Positions 1 through 7,836 of a stretch of 64,000 nucleotides of DNA are shown one piece after another. The translations under genes were made by a program, and so were the position numbers. Position 1 is the first letter of the stretch, and each line of letters starts with the position of its first letter. Where the stretch lies: the NCBI RefSeq assembly GCF_009689005.1, contig NZ_AP021879.1:434001-498000 (forward strand). The letters are read 5' to 3'. The stretch is from Desulfosarcina ovata subsp. ovata. Lineage in GTDB: Bacteria; Desulfobacterota; Desulfobacteria; Desulfobacterales; Desulfosarcinaceae. The notes under the pieces were generated by a model. That model ran no database searches, was not told the DNA's origin, and worked only from the letters and a program-made list of their open reading frames with translations.

Positions 1-484
1 CCCCGGGAACCCCCCTGAACTTGTCGTTGATATCCTGCATGCCGTCGAGGCTGATGCCCACATAGGAAAGACCGATGGACTTGAGCGTGCGGGCCAGATC
101 AGGTGTGATCAGCGTGCCGTTGGTGGAGATCACCGCTCGCATGCCGCGCTGAACGGCATAGTCGGCCAATTCCGGCAGATCCTGGCGGACGAGCGGCTCG
201 CCGCCGGAAAAAAGCATGACCGGCGCACCGAAGCTGGCCAGATCATCGATCAGCGCCTTGCCCTCTTCAGTGGACAGTTCGTCGGCCACTGCCTCCTCGG
301 TGGCGTGGGCGTAACAGTGAACGCACTTGAGATTGCATTTGCGGGTCACGTTCCACACCACCACGGGCCGCTTGTCCTTGGAAAACTGCAGCAGGTGGGA
401 GGGCAGGGTGGATGAGTGGCGTCCGTAGCGCAGGGCGTCCGAGGGCTCGACAGTTCCGCAGTACAGCTTCGATATTCCGATCAT
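1..484 (-). CDS. ahbC: AhbC-like radical SAM enzyme (12,18-didecarboxysiroheme deacetylase), 3' end cut by window
   Basis: The minus-strand frame opens at an ATG at 484 and runs to the window edge, giving about 161 N-terminal residues that start MIGISKLYCGTVEPSDALRY. A radical-SAM cluster motif, CNLKCVHCY (CxxxCxxC), binds the [4Fe-4S] cluster that cleaves S-adenosylmethionine. A GGEP motif follows about 45 residues later, as usual in the family. The N-terminus before the cluster resembles AhbC/NirJ proteins, which remove acetate side chains from didecarboxysiroheme in the siroheme-dependent heme route of sulfate reducers and archaea. The gene begins 6 bases after the stop of the ClpX-like gene, whose last codons supply a GGAAGG ribosome site, so the two are likely co-transcribed. 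The C-terminal SPASM region is outside the window, so AhbC rather than AhbD or NirJ is a family-level judgement. Confidence 0.75.
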   Translation of the reverse strand, partial: MIGISKLYCGTVEPSDALRYGRHSSTLPSHLLQFSKDKRPVVVWNVTRKCNLKCVHCYAHATEEAVADELSTEEGKALIDDLASFGAPVMLFSGGEPLVRQDLPELADYAVQRGMRAVISTNGTLITPDLARTLKSIGLSYVGISLDGMQDINDKFRGVPG

Positions 485-490
485 TTGGGT

Positions 491-2275
491 TTAGCCTTCC
501 AGCAGGTTATCGGGTTTAGGGGGCAGTTGGGGAAGCGCTTCCGTTGGTTTGAGCAGGTCGGCAATGAATCCTTCCGGCTTTTCAAGAGCCTCACGGGTGA
601 TGAAAAAGCGGGAACGGCCGGTTTTTTCGCGGACCAGCTTGAGGCCATGTTCAAAACCAGCGGTCAGGTTCTGGTAATACGCTTCCGGCGTGCCCTGGGT
701 CTGGAAACATTTTTCGATGATGGCGTCAATGGCCTCTTCTTCAAGAACAATGTTAATACCATGATTTTTGATAAAGTAAAGCTCTATGGTTTTGGTCTCT
801 TCGTAATAGGATTTGACCTTTTTCAGCACTTTTTCGATGTCGGTGATCTTTTGGCAATAGGCCTGAGCCACCAGCGTCACCCGCGAATCGGTCAACTGGA
901 TACCGTATTTGTCGCTGAAGGTCTTGCGGTTTTCAATCAGATACGCTTCGATGCGCTGACGCTCATCGGCCGCCAGCTGTTCGAAGGCCCGGACGGACGC
1001 TTCATCGTCGGGCCGGGAGAGCATCCGGCTGAGGTTCCGTTGGGGGTGATCGATCACCTCACGGGTAACGGCAAACCGCTTGACGCTTGATGAAGGCAGG
1101 GCCTTTTCAAAGGGCAGCAGGGCCCCTTCGACGGCGCTGACCAGTCCGCGGGCGCCGGTATTTTCGTCAAAGGCCCGGCGGGCCAACTCCTCCAGGGCGT
1201 CGGTTTGAAATTTGACATCGATGCCGTAGGCGGCAAAATCGAGTTTTTTACCGAGAATGATGGGATTGTTGGGATTTTTCAAAATGTCGCACAGATCCGA
1301 TTCGGTCAGGTGCTCGAAGATCGTGCGGACCGGCAGCCGGCCGACAAACTCGGACTCGAAACCGAACTGCACCAGATCCTCGGATTTGACCCGGGGGAGC
1401 AACTCCTGGTCCTGGGACGGGTTGGAAATGGATGCACCGAAGCCGATTTTCTGCTCGGCCACACGCCTTGAAATGATTTTTTCAAGGCCGGAAAAGGCGC
1501 CGCTCATGATGAACAGGATATGCCGGGTGTTGACACTGTTATTTTCCTTTTTACCGGTTTTCCTGAAGCGGTCGATTTCCTGAAGCATGGATACCGGGTC
1601 GTGGGGAACCTTGAGATCCACTTCGGTCTCTTCCATGGGCTTAAGCAGGGCCCTTTGGACGCCGGTGCGGGACACATCGGCACCGATCAGATTCTGGCTG
1701 GAGGCGATCTTGTCGATCTCGTCGATATAGACAATGCCGTATTGGGCCAGTTCGATATCGCCGTTGGCCTCCCTGACCAGGTCGCGGACCAGATCTTCCA
1801 CATCGCCGCCCACATATCCCGTCTCGCTGAATTTGGTGGCGTCCCCCTTGACGAACGGAACGCCGATTTTCTTGGCGATCAGGCGCACCATATACGTTTT
1901 GCCCACGCCCGTGGGGCCGAGCATCAGGACGTTGTTCTTGATGACGCCGACCATGTCATTGAAATCGTCCGGTGCGCTTTGAACGTGCTTGATACGGTTG
2001 AAGTGAGTACAGATTTTGGTAGCCAGGATATCCTTGGCGGCCGTCTGCTTGACAATGTACTGGTCCAGATAAGTGACCAAATCCTGGGGCTTGAGATCGA
2101 ATTGGAGCGTTTTCTTTTTTTTCGGCGGTGTCTCGCCCTCGTCGCTTTTGGCGGGCTGGGGCATGACGATGGGCGTGGCCAGCTTCACGCTGCCGCCGAA
2201 TTTTTTTGCCAGGAAATCGCCCAGTTCTTTTTCCAGTTCTTTGGGATCGGGTATCTTTTCGTTTTTTTCTTTCAT
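491..2275 (-). CDS. ClpX-like AAA+ ATPase without zinc finger
   Basis: A protein of about 594 residues with a ClpX-type AAA+ module. Walker A is GPTGVGKT near residue 125, followed by the pore-type stretch SETGYVGGDVEDLVRDL, Walker B YIDEID, and a C-terminal small domain (ARGLVSAVE). It lacks the N-terminal Cys4 zinc domain of housekeeping ClpX. Instead it has a lysine-rich leader and a long extra C-terminal helical region of about 190 residues, making it longer than typical ClpX (about 420). It is probably an unfoldase or remodelling ATPase, and its substrate is unknown. The start at 2275 (MKEKNEK) is preferred for its composition. ATG at 2323 or TTG at 2332 would extend it, and no start has a convincing ribosome site. 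It ends 6 bases before ahbC, suggesting a link with heme biosynthesis or just operon neighbourhood. Confidence 0.8.
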   Translation of the reverse strand: MKEKNEKIPDPKELEKELGDFLAKKFGGSVKLATPIVMPQPAKSDEGETPPKKKKTLQFDLKPQDLVTYLDQYIVKQTAAKDILATKICTHFNRIKHVQSAPDDFNDMVGVIKNNVLMLGPTGVGKTYMVRLIAKKIGVPFVKGDATKFSETGYVGGDVEDLVRDLVREANGDIELAQYGIVYIDEIDKIASSQNLIGADVSRTGVQRALLKPMEETEVDLKVPHDPVSMLQEIDRFRKTGKKENNSVNTRHILFIMSGAFSGLEKIISRRVAEQKIGFGASISNPSQDQELLPRVKSEDLVQFGFESEFVGRLPVRTIFEHLTESDLCDILKNPNNPIILGKKLDFAAYGIDVKFQTDALEELARRAFDENTGARGLVSAVEGALLPFEKALPSSSVKRFAVTREVIDHPQRNLSRMLSRPDDEASVRAFEQLAADERQRIEAYLIENRKTFSDKYGIQLTDSRVTLVAQAYCQKITDIEKVLKKVKSYYEETKTIELYFIKNHGINIVLEEEAIDAIIEKCFQTQGTPEAYYQNLTAGFEHGLKLVREKTGRSRFFITREALEKPEGFIADLLKPTEALPQLPPKPDNLLEG

Positions 2276-2339
2276 TATCGGACCATGGGGGTTTTTGATT
2301 TCGAGGAGCGGTCGAACCGCCATCCTGTCCAAAAATTAA

Positions 2340-2817
2340 TGTTGATAAACTCGTAATAAGTCGCATTTCCGACGGATTCGTAAAAAAACCGAGATCAAGG
2401 CTTGCGAATCCTGAGGAATGAGGCGTACTTATTAGCGTACTCCGCAGTGACGAAGGATACGCGTAACGCCGATATCGGGCTTTTTACGAATCCGTCAATG
2501 TTCAGCCTGCTTGTATGCTTGTGACTATAAGCACCGGACCCGGCAAGTTCAAGGCCCTTTGGTGGCCGCCGGTCAGACCCGAAATCGGAGAAAACAGCCG
2601 CGTGGGTCAAGAATTTTTTCGGGCGGCCGATAATGGGGTCTGACGGCCCAGGGACGGGGCACCCGGTAGCGGTGGATAGGGGTTGTTCCGGTGAACCGCC
2701 AGGGGACAGATTCCGGACGATTCCGGCGCGATCGGTAAATTAACTGTTGACATAGGATCTGGGTCGATTAGATTGGACAACGATAGATAAAATCCTTCAA
2801 GGTGACAAAAAAAATCC
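2340..2817. other. Intergenic region between divergent genes
   Basis: This 478-base stretch separates the divergent ClpX-like and PHP genes. It contains a palindromic element at 2371-2496 (listed separately), then unassigned sequence. The small reading frames here have no ribosome site or recognisable product and I do not call them. Promoters for both flanking genes must lie here, but none is clear enough to place. Confidence 0.5.
2371..2496. repeat. MITE-like element with 16-bp inverted ends
   Basis: The 16 bases at 2371-2386 (gacggattcgtaaaaa) are the exact reverse complement of 2481-2496. They bound a 126-base element whose interior reads as GC-richer spacer DNA with no reading frame of interest. 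The shape fits a non-autonomous miniature inverted-repeat element. I recall similar palindromic elements being common in Desulfobacteria genomes, but only one copy is visible in this window. Confidence 0.55.
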
Positions 2818-3792
2818 ATGGACAATTTCAACCGTATTCAGTTCGAAACTCCGGACCTGGATAAATTGACGCGTACCCACACCGTGGTCGATCTCCATTT
2901 TCATTCCCGCTTTTCCGATGGTGCCGATTCGGTTGCGGAAATTGCCGCGCATGCCCGTAAATTGGGAATCGGTATTGCCATTACCGATCATAATGCCATT
3001 GCCGGGGCCGTGAAACTGGACCGATGCAAAGATCTGTTGACCATCCCTGGGATAGAAGTCACCGCCAGTGAAGGGACCCACATCCTGGTCTACTTCTACC
3101 GCATCAAAGATCTCAAGGCCTTTTACGCCAACGATATCGAGCCCCATCTGGGCCCCACGGTGATGTCTTCGATCCGCCTGAACGTGGCCGCCGTGCTTGA
3201 ACGGGCCAGAAAATACAACGGTATCGTTATCTTTCCCCACCCATACTCAGCCGCCTTTACCGGCGTTTGCAACCACAGCTTTACCGAGGGGCAGTTGCAT
3301 CGGTTCCTGCGGCAGGCCGACGGGGTTGAGGTCATCAATTCCGAAAACCTGAAACGCTGGAATCTCAAAAGCGCTCTTTTGGGATTCAACCTGAACCGGG
3401 CCATCACCGGTGGCAGTGACGGTCACAGTATCCAGCAGATGGGCGCGTCGGTTACCTATGCCGACTGTAAACCGAACCGCAAGGCGTTCCTGGATGCGGT
3501 CCGGTGTCGATCGGCCAAGGTGGTGGGCATAGAATCGAAACTGCTCGGAAAAATCCGCTCCAACAGTGCCAAACTCAAGGTCAGCATCAACAACTACCCG
3601 GATCTGGTGGAAAAAAACATCCGCTATGGCAAAAGCGTAATTCGTTTCCGCACCCGTAAAACTGCCGAGAAAATCTGGCAGCGGGTCAATGACAGACATC
3701 TGAAAAAGGCGTTTTACGTGGTGGCCGGGCTGACGTTTTTCAAAATCAACTACAACCTTTTGCCCTTGTTCATCTTCTCCCTGTTGACCTGA
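2818..3792 (+). CDS. PHP-domain metal-dependent phosphoesterase
   Basis: A 324-residue protein whose N-terminal two-thirds is a PHP (polymerase and histidinol phosphatase) domain. DLHFHSRFSDG gives the first metal-binding histidines, ITDHNAI the third, then a conserved Glu in IPGIEVTASEG, a later PHPYS, and GGSDGH near the end of the domain. These ligands usually hold a trinuclear metal centre that hydrolyses phosphoester bonds, as in TrpH/YciV nucleases acting on short oligonucleotides or 3',5'-bisphosphates. The last 90 residues are basic and end in a hydrophobic stretch that could be a membrane-association segment. The ATG at 2818 follows an AAGGTG ribosome site. A rho-independent terminator follows at 3844. 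The substrate cannot be read from the sequence. Confidence 0.85.
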   Translation: MDNFNRIQFETPDLDKLTRTHTVVDLHFHSRFSDGADSVAEIAAHARKLGIGIAITDHNAIAGAVKLDRCKDLLTIPGIEVTASEGTHILVYFYRIKDLKAFYANDIEPHLGPTVMSSIRLNVAAVLERARKYNGIVIFPHPYSAAFTGVCNHSFTEGQLHRFLRQADGVEVINSENLKRWNLKSALLGFNLNRAITGGSDGHSIQQMGASVTYADCKPNRKAFLDAVRCRSAKVVGIESKLLGKIRSNSAKLKVSINNYPDLVEKNIRYGKSVIRFRTRKTAEKIWQRVNDRHLKKAFYVVAGLTFFKINYNLLPLFIFSLLT

Positions 3793-3843
3793 GCGCTGGG
3801 TTCGTTTGCATCGCCAAAAAAGAATTCCCACCCGTCATTGTTC

Positions 3844-3875
3844 GCCCCTGTTCCCTGGACAGGGGCTTTTGTATT
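3844..3875 (+). terminator. Rho-independent terminator after the PHP gene
   Basis: The 7-bp stem GCCCCTG (3844-3850) / CAGGGGC (3860-3866) with a 9-base loop is followed directly by TTTTGTATTTT. It lies 52 bases after the stop of the PHP gene, a standard intrinsic terminator layout. Confidence 0.8.
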
Positions 3876-3885
3876 TTGGTGTGTT

Positions 3886-3909
3886 CGTAGGAGCTGGCCA
3901 TGCCTGCGA
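3886..3909 (+). repeat. REP-like palindrome, solitary copy
   Basis: This 24-base unit (core GGAGCTGGCCATGCCTGCGA) belongs to a dispersed family seen many times between genes in this window. Close copies lie near 4980, 6308, 6628, 6948 and 28253. Variants with GGTCC in the middle lie near 46339, 51073, 51560 and 52446. The core is an imperfect palindrome, as in bacterial REP sequences. It sits just downstream of a terminator. Confidence 0.6.
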
Positions 3910-3998
3910 CCCTGTCGTATAAGGACTTGAGGGAATCCAACAAAATATGGCGGGTGGGCTCAGATAATTTTTGGAGGGAATTAAATCGGCGGTTACAG

Positions 3999-4295
3999 TT
4001 ATACCAGAATCTCATCGATCGGTAGTATCTGCATGCCGTGGCGAATCGTAAGAATAGATATCTGCTTCTCTTCAATACGGTATATAATTCTGTAATTACC
4101 ATAAATTAGATCCCGAAATTGACTATTTCGAATTTCAGGAACAACTCTTCCAATTTCGGGTGCGGATTTTAGCGTCTCTACCTTGGTAAAGATTGTGTCA
4201 AGCCATTTTTCTGCAGCTGATGGTTTATCTTGAGCAATATATTCGGCAATTTCTGATGCCCGTTCAATGGCTAACGGAGACCAAACTATTTTCAT
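3999..4295 (-). CDS. ParE/RelE-family toxin
   Basis: A 98-residue protein with the compact RelE/ParE fold signature: an N-terminal helix pair (SPLAIERASEIAEYIAQDKP), then IPEIG-like and FRDLIYGNYRIIYRIE strands, and a C-terminal IRHGMQ strand. RelE-type members cut mRNA on the ribosome and ParE-type members poison gyrase. The helical N-terminus and the lack of obvious RelE catalytic residues favour ParE. It overlaps the upstream antitoxin by 4 bases (ATGA), the usual translational coupling in such pairs. Confidence 0.88.
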   Translation of the reverse strand: MKIVWSPLAIERASEIAEYIAQDKPSAAEKWLDTIFTKVETLKSAPEIGRVVPEIRNSQFRDLIYGNYRIIYRIEEKQISILTIRHGMQILPIDEILV

Positions 4296-4573
4296 TTTTG
4301 AATCCTTCTGAGGATGCTTTGCTTTGCATCTTCATGAAGAACCCCTTCACCATTTTCGAGTTGGTTTAGTGATATTTGGACGTCTGACAGAAGTTCGAGT
4401 TTCTCCTGCATTGTTTCATATTCATGAACATCCAATAAAACCGCAACTCCCTTTCCATGCTGAGTAATGATAACTGGTCGTTTTGTATCATGAACTTGTT
4501 TAATAAAATTCGCTATACCAGTCCTAAATTCGGACAAGGGTTTGATATCATGACTGATTTTTAATCTTTGCAT
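4292..4573 (-). CDS. Phd/YefM-family antitoxin
   Basis: A 93-residue antitoxin starting at the ATG at 4573 after an AGGGGGG ribosome site. The N-terminal half has the Phd/YefM DNA-binding fold: a strand-helix segment (KPLSEFRTGIANFIKQVHDT), then the PVIITQHGKGVAVLLDVHEYE core typical of the family. The C-terminal 35 residues would wrap the toxin. Longer versions of this frame run into unrelated repeat DNA upstream and are rejected. It is co-transcribed with the ParE-like toxin downstream. An inverted repeat 30 bases upstream is a likely site of autoregulation. Confidence 0.9.
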   Translation of the reverse strand: MQRLKISHDIKPLSEFRTGIANFIKQVHDTKRPVIITQHGKGVAVLLDVHEYETMQEKLELLSDVQISLNQLENGEGVLHEDAKQSILRRIQK

Positions 4574-4603
4574 AAAGCCCCCCTTCACCAATCTTGATAA
4601 GTT

Positions 4604-4623
4604 TTGTACATAATACCGTACAA
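4604..4623 (-). promoter_or_regulatory. Candidate operator of the Phd/ParE-type pair
   Basis: TTGTAC (4604-4609) and GTACAA (4618-4623) form a 6-bp inverted repeat with an 8-base spacer, 31 bases upstream of the antitoxin start. Antitoxins of the Phd family bind such palindromes to repress their own promoter. The placement fits, but no -10/-35 pair is convincing. Confidence 0.5.
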
Positions 4624-4679
4624 TATTTATATTTCGCAAGAATTTTTTGGTATCTCGTGGTAGAAAATAAAGACGTATC

Positions 4680-5335
4680 CACCACCGTTGTGATCCCACG
4701 CGGAGCGAGGGAACCAGAGGAAAACCAATCTCTCGCAGAGCCGCTGAGACCACAGAGAGGAACAACAAATTGTTTGGGCTTCGCCAAAAACCAATTTTTA
4801 ATGATGAATTATAAATTTTGAATGAAGGTTTCTAATCCGATTTTAATTCAAAATTCAAAACTAAAAATTCAAAATTGTGTTCGGCTCTGTGCCCTCGAGT
4901 GAAGCGGGCGAAAGAAAAAGGTCGGAATTCCCGGTTCGAGGATAGGGGTTGAGTGTCCGGCAGTAATCAACGGCTGGCGCGTAGGAGCTGGCCATGCCTG
5001 CGACCCTGTCCTATCCGGTTTTCGATAGAGCTTCAGTGAGTAGCGCCTCGCTCCCATGCTCTGCGTGGAAGCGCAATTTTTGTGTGCCTGGTCGAGCGGG
5101 GTTCCCACGCGGAGCGAGGGAACCAGATGAAAACCAATCTCTCGCAGAGTCGCAGAGTCCACAGAGAGGAACAACAAATTGTATGGGCTTCGCCCAAAAC
5201 CAATTTTTAATGATGAATTATAAATTTTGAATGAAGGTTTCTAATCCGATTTTAATTCAAAATTCAAAACTAAAAATTCAAAATTGTGTTCGGCTCTGTG
5301 CCCTCGAGCGAAGCGGGCGAGAGAAATAAACTTAC
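4680..5335. repeat. Dispersed modular intergenic repeats, left cluster A
   Basis: This is noncoding DNA made of repeated modules. One is a REP-like unit (gtaggagctggccatgcctg), another contains ttcccacgcggagcgaggga, a third ctctcgcagag...cacagagagg, a fourth is an AT-rich block (atgatgaattataaattttg, then two copies of attcaaaa), and the last is gagcgaagcgggcgagagaa. Two near-copies occur here (about 4686-4925 and 4980-5330). The same module order recurs at 6300-6980 and 27880-28830, on both sides of the III-D CRISPR locus. No open frame is credible. The family probably spread by recombination or an unseen transposase. Confidence 0.7.
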
Positions 5336-5465
5336 GAAGATAGATATCCCAATCGCCCGAAGGCTCTGCTTGTCGTTGTGACCGCAGCACTTTATTCGAA
5401 ATAAAAATCAAGCGGTTAGTCGTGATACCCTTGACGTACAGCGTATTATTGATTAGTCTAATTTA

Positions 5466-5744
5466 ATGATAAAGAGCTTTAAGGATAAGAAAACCAAACT
5501 GCTTTTTGAGGGTGAAAGGATTCCAGCATTTCAGTCCTTTGCACGGCAGGCCGAAAAACGACTGCTGGTACTGGATGCAGCCGATGCCATTGAGGCATTA
5601 CAAATGATGCCAAGCAACAGGTTCAAGGCTCTTAGCGGAAATCGTAAAGGGCAATACAGCATCCGCATCAATGACCAATGGCGAATATGCTTTAATTGGG
5701 GCGATACTGGCCCAGAAAATGTTGAAATCGTAGATTACCACTAA
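5466..5744 (+). CDS. higB: HigB-family mRNA interferase toxin
   Basis: A 92-residue RelE-superfamily protein of the HigB type: SFKDKKTKLLFEGERIP near the start, a mid-region helix, then FKALSGNRKGQYSIRINDQWRICF and a closing VEIVDYH. The histidine at the C-terminus and the RKGQYSIRI.DQWR stretch are hallmarks of HigB toxins, which cleave mRNA in translating ribosomes. As is normal for hig modules, the toxin gene precedes the antitoxin, here by 17 bases. AT-rich sequence upstream could hold the promoter. The module sits inside the repeat-rich left flank of the III-D locus, which suggests a mobile or addiction role. Confidence 0.92.
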   Translation: MIKSFKDKKTKLLFEGERIPAFQSFARQAEKRLLVLDAADAIEALQMMPSNRFKALSGNRKGQYSIRINDQWRICFNWGDTGPENVEIVDYH

Positions 5745-5761
5745 AGGAAGGAAAATATTGC

Positions 5762-6049
5762 ATGGCACGAAATCCAATACATCCTGGCGAAATCCTGGCA
5801 GATGAGCTATCCGAGATCGGTATTTCTGCCGCTGAATTAGCAAGACAGATCAACGTACCGGCAAACAGGATCTCACAGATACTTTCAGGCAAACGGAACA
5901 TAACAGCCGACACGGCTTTGCGTCTCGGCAAATGGTTTGGAACCGGTCCTAAAATCTGGCTCAATCTGCAGCAGTCGTACGAACTGGATTTGGCAAAGCA
6001 GGAAATCGGCTCAGATCTTGAAGCAATCAAACCACGCGAAGCCGCATAA
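5762..6049 (+). CDS. higA: HigA-family antitoxin (XRE-type HTH)
   Basis: A 95-residue protein with the HigA signature: NPIHPGEILADEL at the N-terminus, an XRE helix-turn-helix (ISAAELARQINVPANRISQI), and LSGKRNITADTALRL followed by WLNLQQSYEL. It neutralises HigB and represses the operon through the HTH. It begins 17 bases after higB, with a GGAAGG ribosome site 8-13 bases upstream of the ATG at 5762. The length is typical and the gene looks intact. Confidence 0.93.
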   Translation: MARNPIHPGEILADELSEIGISAAELARQINVPANRISQILSGKRNITADTALRLGKWFGTGPKIWLNLQQSYELDLAKQEIGSDLEAIKPREAA

Positions 6050-6169
6050 AACTGACATTTACCCGCAAAAGCGCCTTCATTGAACGAATGCTTCCAGAAC
6101 AAATCTATTTGACATAATATTTCTGAAGGCCGCTATCTCTTTTACAAACCTTAACCACCGTTCACGCCC

Positions 6170-6990
6170 TCTCCCGTCTCAATCGCCCGAAGGCTCTGAA
6201 TGGCGCTTCGCTTCAGGGCTATAGGCCATAGGCTGAAGGCTGTTAGGGGTAGTTGCGATGGATTGATTTTACCATCAGCCGCCAATGCCTGGGTATCAAC
6301 TGCTGGTTCGTAGGAGCTGGCCATGCCTGCGATCCTGTGCTGTCCGGTATTCGATGAAGCTTCAGTGAGTTCCCCCTCGCTCCCATGCTCTGCGTGGGAG
6401 CGCAAGTTTTGTGTGCCTGGTCGAGCGGGGTTCCCACGCAGGAGCGAGGGAACCAGATAAAAAACAATCTCTCGCAGAGCCCACAGAGAGGGGCGACTTT
6501 TGACTTCCAGTTGGGAAACCAACCGCCTTTGCGTCTCTGCGTCTTGAGCGAAGCGGGCGAGAGAAAAAGGTCGAAATTCCCGGTTCGAGGATCGGGGTTG
6601 AGTGTCCGGTAGTAATCAGAGGCTGGTTCGTAGGAGCTGGCCATGCCTGCGATCCTCTCCTATCCGGTTTTCGATAGAGCTTCAGTGAGTAGCGCCTCGC
6701 TCCCATGCTCTGCGTGGGAGCGCAAGTTTTGTGTGCCTGGTCGATCAGGGTTCCCACGCGGAGCGAGGGAACCAGAGGAAAAACAATCTCTCGCAGAGCC
6801 CACAGAGAGGGGCGACTTTTGACTTCCAGTTGGGAAACCAACCGCCTTTGCGTCTCTGCGTCTTGAGCGAAGCGGGCGAGAGAAAAAAGGTCGGAATTCC
6901 TGGTTCGAGGATCTGGGTTGAGTGTCCGGTGGTCATCAACGGCTGGCGCGTAGGAGCTGGCCATGCCTGCGAAAAACAAAAAGCAATCCA
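6170..6990. repeat. Dispersed modular intergenic repeats, left cluster B
   Basis: About 820 noncoding bases directly downstream of the reverse transcriptase gene. The stretch 6300-6575 and the stretch 6625-6890 are near-duplicates of each other and of the modules at 4980-5330. Each has a REP-like unit, a module containing tcccatgctctgcgtgggag, the ttcccacgc...gagcgaggga module, ctctcgcagag...cacagagagg, and a terminal gcgaagcgggcgagagaaa block. A third, partial REP unit lies at 6948-6972, only 30 bases from the RT stop. Open frames here are low-complexity shadows of the repeat. Confidence 0.7.
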
Positions 6991-7002
6991 AATATTGACT
7001 TG

Positions 7003-7836
7003 TCAGGGGTCGGGCAGGCGTTCGCCTAAAAAGACAACCGATTTACCGCTTCGGACAATGCGCGTTTTTCCAGGGTGCAGCTCCAGCCCCAATTCCTCAA
7101 GGACCTCTTTTGCAAAGTGCATCGCTTTGATGGCGTCTTTTTTCACTCTTGAGAAAAGTAAAAAATCGTCCGCGAAACGGACAAACGGAATATTGGCTTT
7201 GGTCAACGCCATATCAAAGGTATGCAGATAGAGATTGCAAAAAAGGGGCGAAAGAATCGCCCCTTGGGAAATTCCGCGAGGACTGCGCAACAGACTGCGA
7301 TAGTGAGCACCCTGGGAAAGCCATTTTTCAATCAGCTGCATTGCCTGGGAATCGTTGATGAACCCTTTCAGCAACTTTACCAATTGGCGGTGTGGAATTG
7401 TATCGAAAAATTTGGAAATGTCCGCATCCACCAGCCAGGCCTGCCCGATGCGAACGCGTTCACGAACCTTCGCAAGGGCCATGGCAACGCTTCTTCCGGG
7501 CCGGTAGGCGAAAGAATCGTCGTGAAATATCGCTTCGCTCCTGGGCTCCAACACGGTCAAGAGCGCACGCTGAACAAACTTGTCTTTCAAATATTGCGCC
7601 GACAGCACCCGCTGTTTTCCGTCCGGCTTCTGCAACGGGAACTGCCGCAGAGGCTGCGGCCTGTAACGACCGGACAGCACTTGGCTACGACATTCCAAAA
7701 TATGCTTCAGCAAGTGCTGCTGCAATTGTTCACGGCTGACATGAATGGACCATGGTGTGTGTTCCCGGCGAAGTTTGCGCCATGCCGCATCCAGCGTTTC
7801 CGGAGCCATCGCCTGATCAAGCAGGGATGCCTTCAT
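7003..7836 (-). CDS. CRISPR-associated stand-alone reverse transcriptase
   Basis: A 277-residue reverse transcriptase of the group II intron-like class. Visible motifs are YRPGRS with SVAMALAKV, then ADISKFFDTIPH (motif A Asp), RGISQGAILSPLFCNLYL, the catalytic box RFADDFLLFSR (FADD), and LGLELHPGKTRI followed by FLGE. The protein stops right after the palm/thumb core, with no maturase or endonuclease domain and no fused Cas1 or Cas6. It overlaps the end of cas1 by 20 bases and has a GGAGG ribosome site inside cas1, so the two are translationally coupled. RT-Cas1 modules in type III systems can acquire spacers from RNA, and that role is inferred here from context. Confidence 0.9.
   Translation of the reverse strand: MKASLLDQAMAPETLDAAWRKLRREHTPWSIHVSREQLQQHLLKHILECRSQVLSGRYRPQPLRQFPLQKPDGKQRVLSAQYLKDKFVQRALLTVLEPRSEAIFHDDSFAYRPGRSVAMALAKVRERVRIGQAWLVDADISKFFDTIPHRQLVKLLKGFINDSQAMQLIEKWLSQGAHYRSLLRSPRGISQGAILSPLFCNLYLHTFDMALTKANIPFVRFADDFLLFSRVKKDAIKAMHFAKEVLEELGLELHPGKTRIVRSGKSVVFLGERLPDP

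Noticed and set aside
2395..2831. Two small minus-strand frames
   Set aside because: They lie in the palindromic element and promoter region and have no family or ribosome site.
4869..6991. Several overlapping frames with LVPSLRVG or RSRRRDAKAV
   Set aside because: They come from the dispersed repeat modules and recur at 28105-28898, with no ribosome site.
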